NCBI GenBank assembly: GCA_028583415.1
Contig: CM053269.1
Location: 55,479,007-55,543,006, forward strand
Direction: 5' to 3'
From: Protea cynaroides
Lineage: Eukaryota > Streptophyta > Magnoliopsida > Proteales > Proteaceae
Length of the DNA stretch: 64,000 nt
Below are positions 48,806-62,900 of this stretch, piece by piece. The notes beneath the pieces are model-generated. The model was not told the origin of the DNA. It did not search any database and worked only from the letters and a program-made list of their open reading frames with translations. Position numbers and translations under genes: made by a program. Every line of letters starts with the position of its first letter. Position 1 is the first letter of the stretch.

Positions 48806-50756
48806 GGCCAATAGGTGCAGAGTATGTTTGTATCTTGCTAGGTCTCTCGGTGTTGGATCCTCTGGTCGACTAGTCCAATATTCCCCTGGTGAGGAATCTT
48901 ATTGCTAGATATCCATGGTAGGTAAATGAATGCGGAGAAAATTGTGGCTGGCTGGTTTGTGCATCATGGACTCCAAATCTAACCAAACGTAAGCTCTTTC
49001 CTCCAGTGGTTTGGCTGTCACTTGGAAGTTTAACTTCTTGTTTTTTTATTGTCTTTTATTATTGTGAAATAGTTTTCCATTTTGTATTTCTAAGTTTTAT
49101 CATCAGATCATCTATCTATGTGACTGATCTGTGTTACTTTATTGTACCTTGCTAGTTTCTGGAGATTTGTTAAATTAAAGCAGGTCAAAGACAGAAAAAA
49201 ACAAACTCATCATTGGTTTCATCATTTTTTTTTTCATATCCATTTCTTGCCTTCCAACACACCCTTGAGTCATTTCTAGCTAAGAATGTATTTCTAAGTT
49301 CTAGTTGATGGTTGGATAAAAGGAAAGGTATTATGGAAACTTCAATGAATGCAGTGTTAAAGAGAGTTATAACTTATAACGCCATTGAAGATGTTTGCTT
49401 ACTACAATGAATGCAGTGTCAAAACCTGCCTGAAAATGGCTTATTTTGAGTGGGGCCCAGGTCATCCAGTTTTCTTTGTCTTTAAAAATTAGTTTTTCAT
49501 TTTAATTTCTTGTGCCGTGCCGACGGATGTGGTTATGGCAGCAACTGTTCCAATCACCTCAAAAACTATGATGGTAGAAAATTCTTAAATGCTCTACTGC
49601 AACCTCCAACGACTCAATAAGCCCAATTTTACAATGGGTCTTTTCTTTTCTTTTTTCTTCTTGGGTTGGGTTGTTTTTACTGGTTTTCTGAGATGGAGGG
49701 ATTTGTATAAATCTCTGCATCAAATTCCTATGTCAACAGGTAACCCACTACGGTTGTCAACTGGAACAATTTCGGTAAATCGGGATGGGTCCTAATTGGT
49801 TCCATCTATTTGGGGCTGGACCAGAATCGTGGTCTAGTTAGTATTTCAGACTCGGACCATCAGACCAAAACTGAGTCACTAAGGCCAAAAGAGGTTACTT
49901 TTTAGCCCTTATATTGGATCCATTCACAATCAATGATTAATCTAAGAGAGTAATTAGTAAGTGAAAAACTAAACACTCAACCAAATTACCAAAAAATGAT
50001 CAGAGTAGACTTTTAGTCCGGTATGTACTCTGAGTCAAAACAGAAATACCTCGCTCTTTAACCAATTTTCATTCTTTGTTAGGAATAACCTTCAATTATA
50101 TGATGCCATTTTAAATCACACTGATGCAGCCAAATGGTCCTTTATTGGCTGGACAGTAGACATGCTGCATAGAGCCTACAGGTTTATATAGACACTGATC
50201 AGATCATCGAATATTTTAGTATGAAAATTGGTTGAAATTCTCACTGATTAAAGTAAACTGATCCATAGGGATGAAGAAGCTCAAGCCTTGACCATGGCAG
50301 TTCAAAACCCACACCAGATTCACATAATCTTAACGAGTTTCCCGCAGTTGAATTCTCAAAATTCTTTTTTATGTCTAGGGATTAATTTATAAATTTTAAG
50401 GCAGTATATAGTATATAAATCCAAACATTAAGTCACAACATTATATATTTTCTGAGAGAAAATTTCCATGCACGGCCATATACCTACATGGTCCTTATTT
50501 TAGCCATCAGATAGAGGAGAGAGAATGTGTAATACCATTTCTGTCTCTTTGAATTAAACGAGAAGAGAATGCATGCGACCATATATGCACAGCCATGCAC
50601 AAAAATCAAATATATATATTTTTTTTTAATTTTATAGAGCAATGTTGGGGACCCCAGGTCAACTATCTAGTAGATCTCCCAATTAAATTGGTCCTCATGA
50701 TATTCCCTATTTCATTGCCTACTTTTAAGGAACTTAATATTTCATGAGGGCTCTTA

Positions 50757-50811
<55 letters not shown>

Positions 50812-51469
50812 CATGAGGGCCAATGTAATTTGGGGGTGTTTATGGTTGACCTTAGGGCCCATTAACATTTTTTTTCCTTTGTTTATTCATTAGTTTGTCT
50901 ATTTACTATTTGGGAGGGAGGATTTGGCATGCCCTCACCCACAAATAAAATTAGATGTCCACCAATAACTGTCACATGATAATTCAGATGGGATTGAAAA
51001 TGTATGCACAAGTGGATCCCAATGTCTTCTGTTTATCTATCAAATTTCAGTTCAATCTAAGTTTGTCAAAGTGACAAAATAAGATATTGAAAAAAAAAAT
51101 AAAAAATCCCAGAGATTACCAATAGATGGACATGCACAAGACTACAAGAGTATATGCCATATATATTAGAGGATACACTGATAGGTCACAAATCTGCATC
51201 ATTTTTTAAGTATTCAATGGTCAAAATTTAATCACCCTCTCACATGGCAAAACAAACATGCATGATGATCTACTTCCAAGAAAAGACGTGCTGGAATCTC
51301 ATGACTTGACGGGTAAAGGTTTTGTGCAAGGCCATACACGTATATTTATTATTTCCACCATTGGATGAGAATAGATGAACAATATGTAATATTAAATTTG
51401 CCATTTCATAATAGATGAAAGACTCGATGCTTGACCATGTATGTCCACCGCCCGTGCATTAAAAATGGC

Positions 51470-51501
<32 letters not shown>

Positions 51502-52594
51502 GCACCTGGACTTGGTCTCCACTTCAAAGTCGTGAGATTCGGATGGAAACCAAAATATCAATCAGGTGATCAGCGAGGATGAATAAACTAGATTATGCAT
51601 ATTGTCATGCATAAGTAAACTGAAGGTTCCCTGTCATTATCTAAGAACTTACTAAGATATTTCCACTACTCGAGAGAATCAAATTTTCACTCAGAGACCA
51701 CTTTTCAATAGCTTCCCACATAATTATAAAAACCACATTGGTTATAGGTTGGAACCCCAGGGTGGAATATCACTGGGTTGACTTGTTGGATTCAGAAATT
51801 TTCAGTTTTCAATCAATGGTTTTGACATGCTTACCCAAAATCCTGACTGAAAAAAAGATAAATCTTGGGTAAGGCCAATCCCTGCCTTGACTTTTGAATC
51901 ATGATCCTGGCTGAGAGATTTTCCTTTCCCTTCAAGACCAATATCCATTGCTTTCCAATTTCAATTTACATGAGGAATATGAAGCAGTTGGAGAAAGATA
52001 ACAATGGAATATAGGAATTTGAATTGAGTGGCACTCGAACAGAACACCCATTGATTCTATTCTTGGAACATTACTTTTGTACTTATCTGTATTTAAGTTC
52101 CAATTTGTAGTGTATATGGAGGCAATTAAAATATCAATATTGACCTGATGATGTTATTTATAGATAGGTTAGTGAGTCAAAGTGCTAAGCTGGTCCCTGC
52201 TGGTTCACCAACTGGACGTAAATCTGAAGCTAGCTTGTTTCTCTCTCCTTTTATTTACTGATTACAACAGAAAAATAGAGAAACCAGGAAAGCAAATAGA
52301 AGAAAGAGAGGCATCAGGACCAATGGGTCACTCTTTTAGTAATTAATTTTCATAATGGAACTCTGTTGAGGAGTACCATTTATTAATTTTCTACAACCGT
52401 TCAAAATCAAGAAGCAGCTTTTACATCTTTACACAACTAAGACTCTGTCTCTCCCCTCTGAGTTTCAATTGGTATGTTACAAAGTTGGCTTGGGAAAAAA
52501 GGGAAATGGTAAACAAAAGGAAGGATAAAAGAAGAGGGGGGGGGGCTTGAGTTTTCTGTGAATGACTATAGTTTCTGTTTGTAGACTTCTCTAT
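48806..52594. other. Spacer between convergent PAE and PP2C genes
   Basis: Holds both 3' untranslated regions. A (TA)n run at 50761-50809 has the phrase atatttcatgagggc on both sides (50737-50751 and 50806-50820). A poly-T run lies at 51474-51500. No gene recognised. Confidence 0.45.
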
Positions 52595-55445
52595 TTACAC
52601 ACTTGATCTCCATATGCATCCCTCCAAAGAGATAACAATGACAGACACATCGTCATGATATTGGCGACGATCCCCTTGTGGTATTTCAAGTAACTCATGG
52701 AAGTCCATACCTGTGATCAAACCAAAAGCAATTCCCAAGTTAAATTACAGTTTTGAGTGATTTGATACCCCTACATCTACCTTCTTCCTTTAGGTTATTA
52801 ATTCAGGACTCACCAAATTTCTTTGCTGCACGAAACAGAACCTCTTCAACAAGGTGTTGTGCTGGATCCCCCTCGGGCGAAAAAGAAATGAAGAGTTCAA
52901 CTTGTGAGACTGCCTCTTCATTGGTGAAGTATTGGTAGAGTCCATCAGATGACAATATCAAAAATCTGTCTTTAAGCCCAAGTTTATGATGGTGGAGAGA
53001 TGGGCAACAGGTGATGTATGGAGAAGTTCCTACATAATCTATTCTGAATGCCTCCAGGAGTGCATTGTTCCATTTTGGCTGCAGAAATCCAAGGAGATAA
53101 TGTGTCAAAAATGGCTAAACCTCTATCTATCAAACTTGGTGTGTGGAAAAAACGAATTAAGCTCCTTATCTGATCATGGAGTTAGTTATAAATATTAGAA
53201 ACATGATTTATCAAATGTTTGTTATCATTTTATACATCTTTAAATGAATACCAAATGCAGCAGAGGCAACAGGAAACATGTTATAACATCTTAAGATTTA
53301 AGATACCCACAGATTCATGGCTCCCATCAATGGACCTCTAAATCCAAAGATCCATCAGATTCCATTCAATGAATTAGGTCTTTCTATGCTCCTCAAATTT
53401 CAAAAATGGGAATAACTGAGTAGCTAAAGCCTAAAGCAGCTTCTTCCCACTTCCTGTGCTCCTCCCCACTGGCTTTGGTGTTGTTTATATGCAGTGTTTT
53501 AGGACTTTATCAGAAGGAAAATATTAGAACAAAATCAGTTGGATGAGTACCTGTTTGAGATATCCAGCGCCAAAAGCTCGTGTGACCTTCAAGGAACCTT
53601 TTACTCTATCTTTCAAGAGAGCAGAAGCATCATCAGGATGTTCATTCTTTATTCTCTGGACTTCCTGAAATGCAGAGTACATTTAAGTCAAGGATTGCTT
53701 AAACCAAAAGGAAGCAGCCAAAGAGTGCCAAACAAACACATAAAGGATGAGGTAAAGGGTTTTACCTCCTCCACACAAGTGGAATGGTCCAGAGTTAGCT
53801 GAACAGCTGTTAAACTAGGTAACCTATAGGGCTGATCACCATCGAATGCTTCAAGATCATACAAAGTTTCCTCATTGATCCGTTCCAAATCTTGGGGCCC
53901 CTTACCGATCCACAGGTCGGGCTCCGGTTTCTGAGCTAAGACTGCTCGACTGTCGCCCACATTCATCAAGTAAACATCTTCCCCCTTCATCAACATGACG
54001 AGAACACAAGAGCCCATCAGAGCTAATTCAGGATTTTCCATAACCATCTTGTCTGCAATCTCTAAATAGGCTTCCTCTGTTTTTCTCAAAGCCTGATGCA
54101 GAGCTTTCAAGACATCTGAGTGAGTGACAGCCTTAGAACCTTCCGAGACGGAGTCACTCAACTGCTCCTTTAACCTGAGGTCGAGTTCTAATCTCTCCCT
54201 ATCCCATTCGCATTTCCACCTCCTCTGATTGTCTTCCCTTTTCTTCGCTGCTCCTCTAAGCTTGTTCCTACAGTTCCTCCTGCCTCTCCTCTTTAAATTC
54301 GAATTCGTGTTGGGGTTAACATCTCCACCTCCGGAGGGACTTGTCTCAGGCTGGACACATCGAGAAAAACAATCATCAGAACAACTCGGATTCTCAGTCC
54401 TAAACTGACAAGGCCGTTCAGTCTGAACTGAAACGTCCTCCTTCTCCTTCAAACAACATTCTGCGACCGAAGCAGTAGCAGGGTCGTGCTTGTCATCCCA
54501 TAATAAGCCCATAAGCTCCTTATGTACAGCAGTATAGAGATTAGCGAGAAGATAATCAGGGGCATCAGGACCATTAAATCCATCATATATCCCAACGAAA
54601 ACCCAACCATGTTCTTCCGATATGACGACATGAACTCGATCTTCTCCAGCCTTCCCTTGAGCCCATTGAAGATTCTGACTCTTGGAAGAATCATCATCTT
54701 CCAAGCTGGTTTCACTGCTCAGATTGGTACTGCTAATGGTCAGATTCTCGCCGTTCTGTTCAGACCCAGCAACCCAATCGGATTCCTTAACGGATGCAAC
54801 TCTTTTAACTCCAGGAGTGACGATGGAACTGTGACTACTACGAGTTAAGGTCTTAGCGATGGCCTTGCGGATAACCCCGATGAAAGAATCCTTCTTGGAT
54901 CGGCGTCTCAATGCGTGACCCCCATAGGAGAGACTCCTCTGGAACTGATCAGGCCCCTTCTCCAAAGGACCTGAGAAGATGGGGCCACGGTCGAGAGGCC
55001 CCGAAAGGAATCCCCTTTCTATGGGTCCGGACATGAATCCCCTCTCGATGGGGCCTGAGAAGGCACTTCCGCCGGACAAAGGACCAGAATTAAACAAAGA
55101 GCGAGGAATTGGTTGCAGAGGAATGGAAGCAAAGGAAGTGGAGCTCTCAAAAGCAGCAGCACGATCGAGGCTGTTATAGGAATAGAGATCGACAAAAGCA
55201 GTGGAGAGAGGAGTTGAGGTATTGGCACTTACAGAGGCACCGGAGATGGAGCGGAAGGTAGTAGTCTCCTCTGAATGAACCTTGGAAGAAGAGAAACGGA
55301 TGGGATCAGGACGAACATAGCAGAAAGAGTGACCAAGCCCTTCATCTAGAGGATCCGATATCTGTTCAGTAGCCACGTCATTTCGACGAGGTGCTCCTCC
55401 AGCACCGGAGAAGCAGACGCTGAGCTTCCCTAAACCGTTACCCAT
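52595..55445 (-). CDS. PLL1: POLTERGEIST/PLL-type protein phosphatase 2C, 4 exons
   Basis: Predicted 724-aa Ser/Thr phosphatase of the POL/PLL clade, which acts at the plasma membrane in stem-cell and CLAVATA-pathway signalling. Exons on the minus strand: 55445-53766, 53664-53551, 53078-52814, 52710-52595; introns are GT-AG and phases match. A TTG-initiated extension exists, but the ATG at 55445 gives MGNGLGKLSVCF. Gly2 and Cys11 there fit N-myristoylation and palmitoylation known in this clade. A tandem repeat of (S)GP(I/L)(E/D)(R/K)G units covers about residues 120-164. The PP2C core starts near 265: AGEDRVHVV, GIYDGFNGPDAPDYLL with metal-site Asp288, a long charged insert typical of POL/PLL, MGSCVLVMLMKGEDVYLMN, VGDSRAVLAQ, LKVTRAFGAGYLKQ, LILSSDGLYQ and the final metal-site HDDVSVIVISLEG. 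It appears intact. POL versus PLL1 is not resolved. Confidence 0.92.
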
Positions 55446-57029
55446 CAGAGAAAAAGGATCCAAACCAGGAAAACAAATACTAAAAAAACCCCTTTCAGAA
55501 CCGATCTTTCATAGCTGAGTTTCCTTCAATTTTTCTCTGCCGCTATCTATCTGTGAGGATGAGAAGAGGAAGAAGAACCAAAATGTTGATGATGATGATG
55601 ATGATGCAGACTCGTCAGAGAAGAAATGAAGAAGTGAGGGAGAGGCGTTGACTTTTGGGTGTCCTCGTCATCATCATCAGAGCAGATTTTTTTTCTTATT
55701 TTCCATTTCCTCCACCTCTCCCTATTTATTTGTTGGGTGGTTTTGTTGATTTAATTGAATTTCTTTGTAGGGCGTTGACTAAAAGTTAAAACGGTTGGAG
55801 TGTAACCTTGGGAGAAAGGAGTTTCAACCAGTTTTGATCTTCGAGTGAAATAAGTAAACTCTCATCAAGGGTATCAACTGTAATTTTCTAAAAAAATCCG
55901 ATGCAATAAATGTGAATCTTTAAAAAGTCAAATACCGAAATCCAACCGTAGTTGGGGGCTGTGCCTCTAAAAAGAGAAGATATAAGTACCGTACGATTAT
56001 CATCACCGGATTATCAGGGAACACTTGACTGACACGTGTAATAAAGTGATGCCATTGGTGACGTATAGATCCCAAAAAAAAATAATAATAATAAATTAAA
56101 AATAAATTCTTACAAAAAAAAAAAGGTCTCCTCCCTCGAGGACGGCTGACTTTTTGTCAAATTATTATTCTTTTATCCTCTTTGATAATTTAATTTGAAA
56201 ATTTACCGGTGACTAGTGCAGTTGGTCACACAGTGGAGTCGTTGTAGGTTTCTTAACTGTAGCGATGTGTGGTGCTTGTTGTGTGGTGAATTGACTAGAA
56301 TACCCTTTCTCTTGGTTGACTTCTATGCCCTTTCCCGTAGAGAGAGAACTTGCAATGGAAAATTGGACATCGGACGGCTGAGAGTGAAAGATGTCTTTTG
56401 AGTCCGATTCAAAATGTTGACCTTTTCAAGCTGACTTTTTTAATTTAATTTAGTTTTCTTTTAAATTAGTTTTAATTATTATATGTGTCACATGTAAGGT
56501 TAGGTACTTACTTGATGTGAATGGACTAGGAACGTGGGCCGGGGATTCCCTTGATCCAATATGGCCCACTCGTCTATTTTGCCACTTGATGAAATTCGAT
56601 CGAATTGAAATTTGACAGGTGAACAAAAGATCATGGGGATCTGATCTGCCATATGGTAAATTTATACAGATCATCATCAACCAGTTATTTCTATTCACAC
56701 TTTGAAAGCCAGATAACCTGAAAATATCTTTAGGATTAAAATGAATACAAAATTTGGTAATTATAGTCGAACTTTTTGACTGATTTAACTATTTCTGGTC
56801 AACTCCTGTGGTCTATGGTAAAGCAGCACTTCTTTTAAGCTTTCGAATGACTTCAGTTTTGTGGAAATCGAATGCTCTTGTCTCTTGGTTTCATGATTTC
56901 ACACAAAAAAGTAAATAGAACCTCCACTTAAATAACCACATCACAAAGATGAACACCTTTTAAGTTACAATTTTGTCCCTTTAGGTTTTATCTGTTGTGG
57001 AAGCTCCTAGGGTTTGAAAAAGTATATAG

Positions 57030-57061
<32 letters not shown>

Positions 57062-59710
57062 TAATATCAAATAAGACTGATACTGATTCGGTACCGATTC
57101 AAGTCCCATTTCTTATATTGGTCCAAGATTTGTTAAAAATTTTAATTATGAGTGAGAAGAACACTCCCTATGTGCCTTTTCACACTTTCTTACAGGGTTG
57201 TTCAATGATCAAGGGTAGGATGGTCATTTCACATCTTTATTATTTTAAATATAAAAACAACATATTCAGGTCTGCATCGAAACCCAACCAAAAAAGATGA
57301 GAATTGGGGCTAATCCAGTCCGATCTAGGTCCCGATATTGATTTACTTGAACCATAATAGTAGAGGTTTAAAGGGGAAGAGAGAGAATGGAAAAAGGGAT
57401 TAGGTAGTGGTAATGGTGAATAATACTCTTGGTATATGATTGCATCAAACAAGGAAAACAAGAAAAAAAGATTAAAGGATGAGACAATGTCCCCCATGAC
57501 TATACAATACAAAATATAAAATTATATATTTATGGTATAGAAAAGAAAATAAAAGGAAGCCACGATTACATATGTTGTTTATTAAAAAGCAAAAAGAGGT
57601 TAGATTAATCTTCCCACTTCCATAATAACAAACCCATTTCAGGTTCCACATTTCAAAGCTTCCATCATTTTTAATACAACCCAAGTGGAGAATGAAGACA
57701 CCCTTCCACCCCCCACCATCTCCACAATCCATTCGCTTGACCCACCTCCATCACCTACCTTCCCTCTTTTTGAGGGATTAAGAGCGGATTTGCTGACATG
57801 TGTGATTGATACTGTTTATAATTATATTAAAATGAGATCAGATAGGGGATCAATCTAGTTCAAAACCGATACGAATTGATTGATCTGATACCAACTACTT
57901 GAACCATGTTTAGAATTGAATTTATTTGCAGTTTTAGAGAACCAAAATAGGATTGTATACCTTAAACAAACCATAAATGAGAAGTTTCTATATACGGCAA
58001 TAGATGGAACAATATAATGACTTCCACCATTGTTAACCTTAACTTTTAGGGGCCACAAAACTAAATTAAAGAGATACTATGAGTTGTTAATGCTCTTGGT
58101 TCATTGACTTCCAATTTTTAAAAGGGTAAAGGGGAAACTTCATTGCTTCATTTTCTGCATCTTATCCCCTTTTTGTTATTATTTTTTTATTTTTTATTTT
58201 TTCCAATTTGGAGGGTATGATTCCTTGTAGATTTTATCAAGAAAAAAGAAAAACATTTGATGGTTCTTGTTCCATCCGTTAGGTTTTAGTTCACGATATC
58301 GGATATCAACTAGTATTAATCTGGCATCACCGTATCTATTAGTATTGGTCAAGTGTAGACTAGTATCAATTAGGTATCAGTATCCATTCCTTCCATAAGT
58401 GCCATGCCAAAATGTTGAGAAAAATGGAAGAGTCAAAATTTTGTATAATTTTCTTTTATTTTCTCGACTTCCAAACACAAACTAAGGGTATTTGAGCAGG
58501 TGAGATCGGGTTCCTCTGAATCACCCCTAAGTGCTTTAGAGGGTGGAGCATCCTTTGGATGATTGACACATGCATTTTAATACATCCAATGGCTACCAAT
58601 CTAAACCTGCAAAATAAGGTGGTATGTGAATGCTACATCCTATCAAATACTACAAAATTCATGGAGAGTTAGAGTGGAGAGAGAAGAAAGAAAAGAGAAG
58701 AAGTGTGAACAGGAAAGTTGTCGTCAGATTAGGATTTCCTACAGCAAGTTCTAACAAATTGAAAAAATTTCAGGTCGATGAATTGACCTCCGGGAGAAGA
58801 AGAACGAAAAGAGAACGAGTTTTGTCAACTGACGGTTGCAATAGCAAAGGTCTCTTTTTTTGGATGTTCGTCTTCCTCGTCTCATGGTATCCCCTTTTCA
58901 ATTTGATACGACGTAGTATTCACTTACCCTCTTATTTTGCAGGTTTGGATCGATAGCCATCGAATATGTTACTCTTCACGTGGCAATCATCCAAGGGGTG
59001 CTCGAGGAGCTGGGTAGACCATCCATGGTTGAGATAGCTATGGATCAAATTATATAGGTCCAGTAATGATGACAATTGGACCTGCTCTGCTTGGTCCGTA
59101 TTTTTTACTTATTCTGGTAATGGCTGTCTTCCTCCTCTCCAATCTACCAATCATGCATGAATAGTCAATCCTAAGTTTTGTCAACGTTATCATTTGTCAA
59201 TAGTAGAGTGGTGGAGCCTGCAAAAAGAACCCTAAAACCGGGAATTTTGTGAACTGAAATTAAATCAGGCTCCACATTAATTTCCAAACCAGGTCCAGCT
59301 GCAGTCCGGGCTAGCTGAATTATATATATATATATATATATATATTAGTAGCTGAGAAAGAAAGCACAAGACTGTAGATTATGCGAATGGGACTTATATG
59401 GAGATGGAGATGGAGGGACCGACTCTTTTTGTCTCCTGAGGATGTGTCTCTCTGTCCTGCAATTCTTAATGAAAAATCATCAAATCTGATATATTCCCTT
59501 CTCCAGTATTGTCTATGATAATAATGACTTTAAAATGGTAGAAAAAAAAAAAGTGGTGGTGCCTGAGTGACCATTTTTTTTTGAGTTGTGTTTTGGATCT
59601 TCCGATACTAGACAATGCTGGCCCATCATACAACCATGATTTTTCTTATTTTTCTTGCTTGGATTCTTATGTATACTGTAATATGTCTCCGTCTAGATAC
59701 TTGAGAGACT
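55446..59710. other. Upstream region of the PP2C gene and spacer
   Basis: The first 250 bp are probably leader and promoter, with (ATC)n/(ATG)n runs at 55587-55604 and 55664-55681. Beyond that the DNA is AT-rich. Degenerate gatatcgg/gtatcaat words lie at 57060-57900 and 58280-58390. An open frame at 58630-58956 is unrecognised. A (TA)n run lies at 59321-59346. Confidence 0.4.
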
Positions 59711-59949
59711 GTATAGAAATCTTCTCCCATCTGAGTTTGGGCAGGAGAGTTGGCAGCCGGATGGATGGTCTCCACTTGGTTCTCGGGTGAATCTGAGTCC
59801 TCCATCTGAGTCGGCACCCCAGCCGACAAGCTGAGCCAACAGGGATGTCGGCTTGGATGGAGGGCTTCACCCTAGAGCCAGGTGGTGGTCATCCATCTGA
59901 GCCGCCAATTCTCTTACCCAAACTTAGGCGTGAGAGGATGTGGATCCCC
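59711..59949. mobile_element. Mutator-type MITE (member 6)
   Basis: 239-bp foldback closely related to member 1. Left: gtatagaaatcttctccc, gagtttgggcaggagagt, tgggtgaatc-type core. The right arm in reverse complement gives ggatccacatcctctcac, aagtttgggtaagaga and ggatggat. Flanking agagact (59704-59710 and 59950-59956) gives a 7-bp match, consistent with a decayed 9-bp duplication. Confidence 0.75.
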
Positions 59950-59956
59950 AGAGACT

Positions 59957-62900
59957 TTAGTCCTCCAAGCAATCATTCCATCATCAGTTACTTCCACCGC
60001 CACCGCCATGTTTGAGAGTAGTGGCCACTACTAAGTAGTGTGTTATGCGTTTAATGCGGTTTAATGTAGTGTATGAGCGTTAGATTGAACAAAAATATAA
60101 ACTAAAATCGTAAACTGAAACTAAAACCAACCATTTAAAGCCGAATTAAAATTAATCGATTCAATTTTGGTCATGATTACTAAATTTGATAAACCATAAA
60201 TTGATACTAAATTCAAATTGAAACCAATCCTGACTGAATATAAATTGGATAGCTTTAAAAAATTGGAACCAAATAGTATTTGGTTCGATTTTGATTTATA
60301 TTTGTTATATGGTGAACTGAACCAAAATTGAACCGTTTACCAAACTGAATGGGAAAACAGGCTTTCGTAGAAGAGACTAGACATTTTGGATTGCCTTTTG
60401 ATGGCCCAAATCTAAAGCACCTGTCTGTGTCAGATTTTGTTGGGTTCCAACACAACCAGCACTTCTGCAACTCACAGGACTGATGAAACTCTCAACACAT
60501 GTGAATAGCCCAGCCCAGTTATGATTTCTTGTGAGATTTCGGATTAGGGTTGGGCCTGATCCAAGTGGAGAAAAATATTACCATTCTCTTTATGTTGGGT
60601 GTCATTCATAATGGGTCTGATTGGTTGTAAGAAAAATTAAATGAAAGTAAAGTGAAAATTTTAAACTTCAAAAAAAAAAAAAAAACTTTTGTAATCACAA
60701 CACATGACTATCAATCACATATATATATATATTTTAGATTTAAAAATTTCCACCGTTGAAGCTCACTCTATGAGAAGTGTGCCTCGTAGCTCAATGGTGG
60801 CAGCCAGACACGGAGAGTGCTGCCCTAAGTTGAGAGAGATGGCCTTTTCAATTTCCTTCTCCCATTCCCCATTTGGATGCCTTGCATCCAAAATTCTAAA
60901 GTTTTTGGATGGCAAGCTAAACTCTAAAGTTTAGCAATGATTTATAATCTTTTTTCATTATGACAATAATTAAGTTTCCGGATTTTGGGTGCACGTGCTA
61001 AAAGAAAACCATTTAGTGGGTTAAAAAAAAGCTTGATGTAGATATTTTGGTGGGAAAATCAACTACATTTACTGTATTGTCCCTTTCTCTGTTTTCTTTG
61101 AGATATGTCATGTTAGTTTGCATATTTAGAAATTGATATTTGATAATGTGCATGTTTAAGAATATGTATTTGATTGAAGATGGTTTTTATACATGTTGTC
61201 ATTGGATTTCGTTTGGTACACAAGACACTGCCATGTATTTGCAGATCAAGAACACGCAATGAGGTGGGTGAGTTTTATCCTGTAGCCACTCTGATGTCTA
61301 AGTCAGTATGGTCCAAGACAAGCAAAATGGAACTCAAGGATAAGATACCCAAGTTCCTTAGAGAGAAGAGACTGAGGTATGGGAGTTCTGCAAGACCTTC
61401 CCCTTCTAATTCACCGTGAAAACAAAATAATAGATTAAGTATAAAAGTTGCAAGTGAGTAAAAACTCATGGAGACAGAACAGTGGATTTTAGAGGAAATT
61501 TGATAGAGTAATATTGGTACCTTGAGAGAGTGGAAATTCGGATGCCTTCCCCTTGCTTTCTCCTGTTATTTATAGCTCAAATATGAGGTTTGTCGAACAA
61601 GTTTCTTTCCTTTAGCCATCTCATTTCGATTTTCTATGCACCATCATCAAGCTATATGTAGCTTAGGAGGTCCTACGATCCCCTAGGATGTGGTATATCT
61701 CCAAGATTTTTTTTTCCGACCCCCATGTCCATGTCACTTGAGTGATTTGATATGAGTGACCGTCATTTTCCTCTTCTCGAGTGTATTTGAGGCTCTTTTC
61801 TTTATCGCGTTTCTTGACAAGGTGACGTGGCGGGTCTAATAGACATAAGATACATTTAATGTCTTCTATTTGCATTGATGAACATTTATCATAGCGCCAT
61901 TAATGCACGTCTATCATATTTAATGCCATCAAATCCTCCACAATATTACACTTAGGATTGAATCGAATCGGCACCATTAGATCGAGCAAGATCCTTAGAT
62001 TTATCTGATGCATATGTGGACTATCTTGATGAGGGACATGTGTATGACCCCTGGTGCGTCTCTCTTGATCACCATTGAATAGCCTAGATTTTATTCATCA
62101 TATTAACACGCAATAGGGCCATGTGTATATCCCTTGTTGTATCACTCTTGATGGCCGTCGAACAGTCCATATTCTATCCATCACATTTTCCCCTAATAAT
62201 ATACAGTCCGTATATGTACACATTCAATGTATCAACTCATTCATTTAATAGGGAAGAGACGGTTTTGAGATTACATTTTTTCATCCCATGACTGAAAATA
62301 CAACTTTATACATATATATAGCTGGATACAAAATATTTTAGCATATTTAATTATTAATATATTTAGGAAAATATTTTGGAATCTTTGGAGATTGTAAAAA
62401 TATCTTGAACCGTTTAAGAATTTACTAAATGGGATGGTTTACTAGTTACTTAGAACCGTCTTGATTTACACCCTTATCTAACCTTCTACCGTCTTGGTTG
62501 TAAAGACATGATGTTTGGACATACTTTTTGGAAACAACTTGATGGTGTCTCTTCTTCTTCTATATATAGAGAGAAAGTTTAGCCTGTAATTAATATAGAA
62601 CATAAGAAGAACAGAAACTTGGTTTAACAATTCCATTAATGTTCATTTGATTTATACTTATTTAGCATAGCCTTTTAAGTTTTGAGGAAACCATTAAAGT
62701 AAGTGCAACACTTTTCGATTTTTGAGAGTTGTTTTATCTTAGAAATTGATTCCCATAGAACCCGATTTGTACCATAGGGGGTAATTACGATTTTAATGAA
62801 AGTAGTTTCAATTACAATTCAACCTTACTGTTTGTTTGTTGCATGTGACGACATATCTAATTAATGGTGGTTTTGATGCCTATTTTGGTGAGTACATGGA

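Noticed and set aside
58630..58956. 108-codon open frame, basic N-terminus and hydrophobic end
   Set aside because: No recognised domain, no splice partners. Composition looks like random AT-rich spacer.
60780..60830. tRNA-like words (gtagctcaatggtgg)
   Set aside because: No matching T-arm box B or acceptor-stem complement at the right spacing, so no tRNA gene is called.
61174..61419. 81-codon open frame ending in a basic and Ser/Pro-rich tail
   Set aside because: Not assignable to any family. No conserved motif or neighbouring exons.
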